Source: Cryptomeria japonica
Taxonomy: Eukaryota; Streptophyta; Pinopsida; Cupressales; Cupressaceae
Reading direction: 5' to 3'
Assembly: GCF_030272615.1 (NCBI RefSeq)
Contig: NC_081415.1
Location: 623,281,740-623,345,739, forward strand
Length of the DNA: 64,000 bases
Shown here: positions 59,701-64,000 of the stretch, piece by piece
How the letters are laid out: every line of letters starts with the position of its first letter
Position numbering within the stretch: position 1 is the first letter of the stretch
Notes under the pieces: model-generated
Database searches by the model: none
What the model saw: the letters and a program-made list of their open reading frames with translations, nothing else
What the model was told of the DNA's origin: nothing
Program-made: the position numbers and the translations under genes

Positions 59701-60769
59701 TTGGAAACTATGATAGTTAATTTAAAGTTGTAGGTTAAGAATTTTAGTAATACAAAATTTATTAATTAGTTATAATTAAATTAAGAGTTAATTCTACTTT
59801 GTTTACTAATATTTTCTTTGTCTATCAAAATTCTTTCTTAGCTAGTTTATATTTAGATTAACTTACGAAAAGGAATTAGCTAATACTTTCTAATCTAAAT
59901 TTTAGTTTGGTAAAAAATATATTTAGATTAATTTATAATCAGATTTATAATTTGGAATCATTGTTATCTAATACTTTCTAATTAAACTTTTAGTTGGTAA
60001 AATTATATTTGTAGATTACTAATTTGGAATTAAATTTTAGTTGGGTTATAATTTAGATTTATTATGATTAAATTTTGATTGGGTAAAATAATATTTGTAC
60101 ATTAATTTAAAATTAAGTTTTAATTTGGTAAAATAATATTTGTAGTATATTTTAGAAAGTAAATCATAGATTAATTTAGGTTAAATTTCAGTTTGGTAAA
60201 CTTACAATTGAAATTTTCATTTAATTGAATTTTAGATTGATAAATTTATAGATTAATTTGTAACTAAATTATAATTTGGGATCATTGGGTTATATTTATT
60301 GGTAATTTCAATTCATTATGAATGATTAAACTTATAGTTATAAACATCGATTTAACTTATTTTAATTTCAAATTGTCTAAAGTTTTAAAGGAACTTATTT
60401 CCAAATAATCATGTTTAGAGTCTCCTTATCAAATAGTTTATTGGGGTTCTGGGTCACTCTTATATAGTACCGAGAATGACTACATAACCTTAAGGGCGAC
60501 AATCTTCCAACTCTATGGTATGATTTATGTTGGGAACATAAAACATAAGTTTTCCATGCCCAGGGAATGGATAGGTTCAAGCCATAAATAAGACATGACT
60601 AGCCATCCTTAAACACACTATTATCAAAGAAAATGATATAATATTTTATTTAAAATTACCCTCATTTAAGATTATTTGCTAATCTTTCATAAAAGTTATG
60701 CATTTATTGTTATCATGCAAGTTACATAATTGTTGTTATCATGTGATTTATATTTAAAAAGATAGATAT
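56713..60769. other. gene-free AT-rich stretch
   Basis: No supported gene or element end. Noted: a CA run at 58326-58336, A/T homopolymers, TA repeats at about 59042-59060, a degenerate tandem array at about 59700-60300 and a G/C island at 59630-59660. Short ORFs (57167-57499, 57752-57967, 57994-58212) show no motif. Confidence 0.6.
59700..60300. repeat. degenerate AT-rich tandem repeat
   Basis: Six or more irregular copies of a motif like TTTAGTTTGGTAAAATAATA followed by TTTGTAGATTAATTT, starting near 59897, 59984, 60065, 60118, 60189 and 60230; spacing is 40-90 bp. It is best described as a decayed minisatellite. Confidence 0.6.
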
Positions 60770-62065
60770 TGTAGACATCAAAAAATGGTCAACGCTTGCG
60801 GAGTCATACTTTAACATTTGCGTATTGCCTTATTTTAGGGTTTTTGCATTGCATTAATATTTTTTCTATGTTGCGCACTTGGTCTTTATCATTTGCGAGC
60901 ATCGAGTCCTTCTTCTGCATTCCTCATTTTTCTCGCTTTCGAATTAGGTCTTGTCGATAACAATTTTCAGTCATGATTTTGGTCGATCCTTATCAACTTG
61001 TCAATCTTGTCATTTTGCGATCGATTTGTCATCGATCGTCGTCCTTCTCAATCATATCAATTTGGATCAATTAGTCATTGTTCCTCGTCAATTGGCGCAT
61101 TTATCAATCAAATCATTTATCAGCATTGATCCTCTGCCAATTAAAATCATGATTGAATCGACATCAATTATCTTTTGTCAAGACCTAATTGTCGTCCTTG
61201 CATTTCTAATTCATCTTCTAAGGTTTTATGATTTATTCATTTAATCTTGTTTGGCATTTTCCTTCTAGGTTAAATAATTTATTTATTTATCATAAGTCTT
61301 CTTGTCACAATTAAATATTTATTTAATTGGCTAATTAATTCCCTCTCTTTTTGTGAATTAATTAATGAATGAAAAATTGTTAATTAATTCACTTAATTTT
61401 CTAATTTCATCAATTTCTAATTTTCCTAATTCCTAATTTCCACCTAATTTTCTAATTTGTCAAATTCAATTTCCACCTAATCAATTCCTCTCTAGTCTCT
61501 CCCTATTTTTTGTGCTTCGGTGGAAGCATGAATTTCTCATGCATCATACTATTGGCATAGCAAGATGTCATAAGCTTTTAGTCCTCTAACCTTTGCATTG
61601 GCAATATATCATAATTCATGACATAGAAGGTGTCATAACCTTCTTCCTTGAACTCAATTGTGCCATTTTTGAAATCAATTGCCTCTAATATCAATGTCAT
61701 GCTAATCTTGTCTTTTCTCCAATTTATCTATAAATTGGATGAATTTATTCAATCAAGAGGTCGAATCAATCAAACCTCTTGTACCCTTATGCTCTCATGC
61801 TATCTTATCAATCTTGCTTTCATCTCATGCATATGCACTTGTAGGTGAGATCCACAAAATAAAAGCTATTTGAAGGAGAAAGAAGGACAACGGAGCCACA
61901 TGAAGGAGACATCTGCATTTGGTTTGCTTAGATTTCATTTTGAATGTCTTGTTTTCATGTTTTCATTGAATGTTTTTAGGATTGTTATCACTGCATTTTA
62001 GTTTTCATGATTGAACTAGGCTAATGTTTATATTGCTTTGATGATTTTCTAAATTCCTATCTACA
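60770..62065 (+). repeat. probable 5' LTR of gypsy element V
   Basis: Begins TGTAGAC and ends ATCTACA, a perfect 6-bp terminal inverted pair, and is followed by five bases and TGGTGAACCC (62071), a possible primer site. Coding sequence of a gypsy polyprotein begins soon after. The second LTR is outside the window, so this is not confirmed. The tRNA for the primer is not identified. Confidence 0.6.
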
Positions 62066-62127
62066 TTAATTGGTGAACCCAACATTATGTGGATCCTAAT
62101 GAATTGTTAGATGCTATCAAATGAAAA

Positions 62128-62892
62128 TTGAAGATACATGACCAAGGATGTGGAGTGTATTCAATGGCTCAAACATTCCTCATCGAGAATTTACCAATAT
62201 CTCCAAAATCATATGGCAAACCACATTTGTTGCAAAAGGAACCTAAGGTAGTTATTCAATATCATCCCCCCACTACATTTACAAGATGGGGTGAACTTGA
62301 CAAAGAAACTTTGGATGATGATGTCATAGATTGGCTTTATAAGGATCCAACTGAGACCCCACCTATCAGGTTGCCAGTGGAGCGATATGGCAAAGGATTT
62401 ACTATGCTACAGAAGAAAGGATATGACGGCTGTAGTAGCTTAGGCCTTGACAAGAAAGGAAGGCTAGAACCTATTATACCCAAGATGCGACCTCCAACTT
62501 TAGGGTTAGGTTTTGTACCATTGCGAATTGGACCCTCATCTACCAAAATGACCACATGTGGAAAGGGGTGTGACTCTGATGATGAAACAACACCTGAGGA
62601 TACCCGACCCAAAACTGATTCCAATGAATGGGAGTGGAGTTCTTTTTCTTCTAGCTCCTATGCCCTTGACAATGTTTTCCTTGACCTTGATGATTTGCCC
62701 ATGGAAGACAAACATGAAATAACTCCCCCTCCTAAAACATGTCCTAATACTTGGATAGAGTCATTCTGGGATCCAAGCTCTAAATCAGATGCGAGCAGTT
62801 CAGACAATGATACCATGAACGTTTACATCTTTACCATCTTAGCCCTCTCCCTCCTTAAAACCAATGATGACATGCCCCTTGTCTATCCATAG
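62128..62892 (+). pseudogene. pol N-terminal region with G-patch-like domain (V)
   Basis: 254 codons. PPTTFTRWGELDKETLDDDV and WLYKDPTETPPIRLP are of unknown role. Residues about 87-135 (YGKGFTMLQKKGYDG, SLGLDKKGRLEPI, TLGLGF) follow the glycine pattern of a G-patch, a domain that binds RNA or RNA-helicase partners and is known after the protease in some retroviruses. An acidic, Ser-rich tail follows. The Met at 62128 may not be the real start: the sequence upstream belongs to the leader. A frameshift at 62893-62930 separates it from the next piece. Confidence 0.65.
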
Positions 62893-62930
62893 CTTATCCA
62901 ACATGACCAACAAGAACCAATCACATTGGA

Positions 62931-63500
62931 TTGTTTCAAAATGACGAAGCAATTGTAGAATTCCTTGGACTATGGGAAGGCATCCCACAAGGTGATCATA
63001 AGGCAAGATTTGCTATTGATCTGGATTCCACAACATATTTTGGGGAGTCAACTCCATCTTCCAGTCATCAAAATGAAAAAAGAAAAGAAAAAGTACAAAA
63101 TCAAAAAGATAGGTCTTTGAGTGAAAACCGTAAGGCAATCTCTGATCATGAAAAAGTAAAAATAAAAGACGTACCTGCGAGTGAAAACCTCTTTGAGGCG
63201 CCCAAAGGTGGAAGAGTGGACATACCCCTATCAAGTCAGGATAAATCAAATTTGCTTGTGGAAATGACCGAAGAAATCAATTTGGGTACACCTGACAACC
63301 CTAAGGTCATTCATTTCACTGCTTCTTTATCAAAACAGGAAAAGATAGATTTTTTCAATTTCTTTCTAGAGACGAAGATTAACTTTGCATGGTCCTATGC
63401 AGATATGGCTAGCCTTGATCCAGAATTAGTCCTTTATCACTTACCATTAAAAGCAGATGCCAAGCCTGTCAAACAGAAGCTCAAAAAGATGCATCCCTAG
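62931..63500 (+). pseudogene. linker and start of gypsy RT (V)
   Basis: 189 codons. A charged Lys/Ser-rich linker is followed by EEINLGTPDNPKVIHFTASL, KINFAWSYADMASLDPELV and LKADAKPVKQKLKKMHP, the standard N-terminal approach to a gypsy RT. The TAG at 63498 replaces the residue (Gln or Arg) that normally precedes the ALLVK block. Confidence 0.8.
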
Positions 63501-64000
63501 GTAGCTCTCTTGGTCAAGATAGAACTAAAAAAATTACTAGATGTGGGCTTTATCAAACCCATCGATTATGTAGACTGGATTTCCAATTTGGTACCAGTTA
63601 GCACGGTAACTGGGGGCATCAAAATCTGTACAGATTTTAGGGATCTTAATAAAGCATGCCCTAAAGATGATTTTCCACTGCCAAATATCGACATCATAGT
63701 TGACATGACTGTTGAATATGAGATGCTCTCATTGATGGATGGTTTCTCTGGCTATAACCAAATTCACATTGCTCCTAAAGATCAACATAAGACAACATTC
63801 ACCTGTGCTTGGGGTACCTACTATTGGAATGTGATGCCCTTTGGTCTTAAAAATGCTGGTGCAACATATCAAAGAGCTATGACGACAATTTTCCATGATT
63901 TCATGCATACTTTGATGGAGGACTATGTTGATGACTTATTATGCAAATCTGTCACTAGAGATAGTCATCTAGCCATCTTGGGCCCAATCTTTGACCAAAT
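63501..64000 (+). pseudogene. gypsy reverse transcriptase, partial (V)
   Basis: Same frame after the TAG, open to the window end. KKLLDVGFIKPI, WISNLVPV, IKICTDFRDLNKACPKDDFP, LMDGFSGYNQIHIAPKD, MPFGLKNAGATYQRAM and the active site YVDD (about 63928-63939) are all intact. It is cut by the window end before the RNase H. Confidence 0.92.

Larger units (their letters stand above)
60770..64000 (+). mobile_element. gypsy element V, 5' part, lacking gag and protease
   Basis: LTR, then within 65 bases an ORF with a G-patch-like domain, an acidic linker and the reverse transcriptase, cut by the window end. No gag or protease is seen. The RT motifs place it in Ty3/gypsy. Confidence 0.75.

Overview
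This window is plant nuclear DNA made almost entirely of nested, decayed retrotransposons. The evidence is Ty1/copia and Ty3/gypsy polyproteins of plant type, an L1-type LINE, primer sites for plant tRNA-Met(i) and tRNA-Arg, 5-bp target duplications and AT-rich spacers. I found no convincing single-copy host gene, tRNA, rRNA or CRISPR array. Very long elements and very low gene density suggest a large genome. A gymnosperm is plausible, but the sequence does not settle the taxon.

Layout. 1-5058 is the 3' part of a copia element (+) with its 3' LTR, apparently inserted in an L1-type LINE (5064-about 9340, -). 9693-38520 is element 'Y', a degenerate gypsy-like LTR element (+) with a tRNA-Arg primer site, a gag remnant and no recognisable pol. 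Its left LTR is split by a solo copia LTR (10540-31796, -), which is itself split by a giant gypsy element (10766-30529, -). The three insertions carry target duplications TGATC, TCCYT and GGGAA, so the order is readable: Y, then the copia LTR, then the giant. 38741-about 45647 is 'Z' (-), a copia-type element with primer site, polypurine tract, a gag with four zinc knuckles and an unrelated long ORF, but no pol. 50058-56707 is a complete but decayed copia element 'W' (+). 60770-64000 is the start of a gypsy element 'V' (+) that lacks gag and protease and runs off the window.

The most interesting part is the giant element. It is about 19.8 kb with LTRs of about 6.3 kb, and each LTR carries the remains of an ORF of roughly 1,200 codons in the element's sense direction, with a globular N-terminal half, nuclear-localisation-like basic clusters and a coiled-coil C-terminus. 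Its pol also appears to place an archaeal-type RNase H before the reverse transcriptase. A similar-looking protein domain seems to occur in the internal ORF of Z. Two unrelated retrotransposons may therefore carry one family of accessory protein.

Decay is by frameshifts and in-frame stops, many at positions where related elements have Gln or Arg (CAG/CAA/CGA to TAG/TAA/TGA), as expected from deamination of methylated cytosine. Long stretches at 45.9-50.0 kb and 56.7-60.8 kb hold only simple repeats, AT-rich DNA and one clear hairpin.
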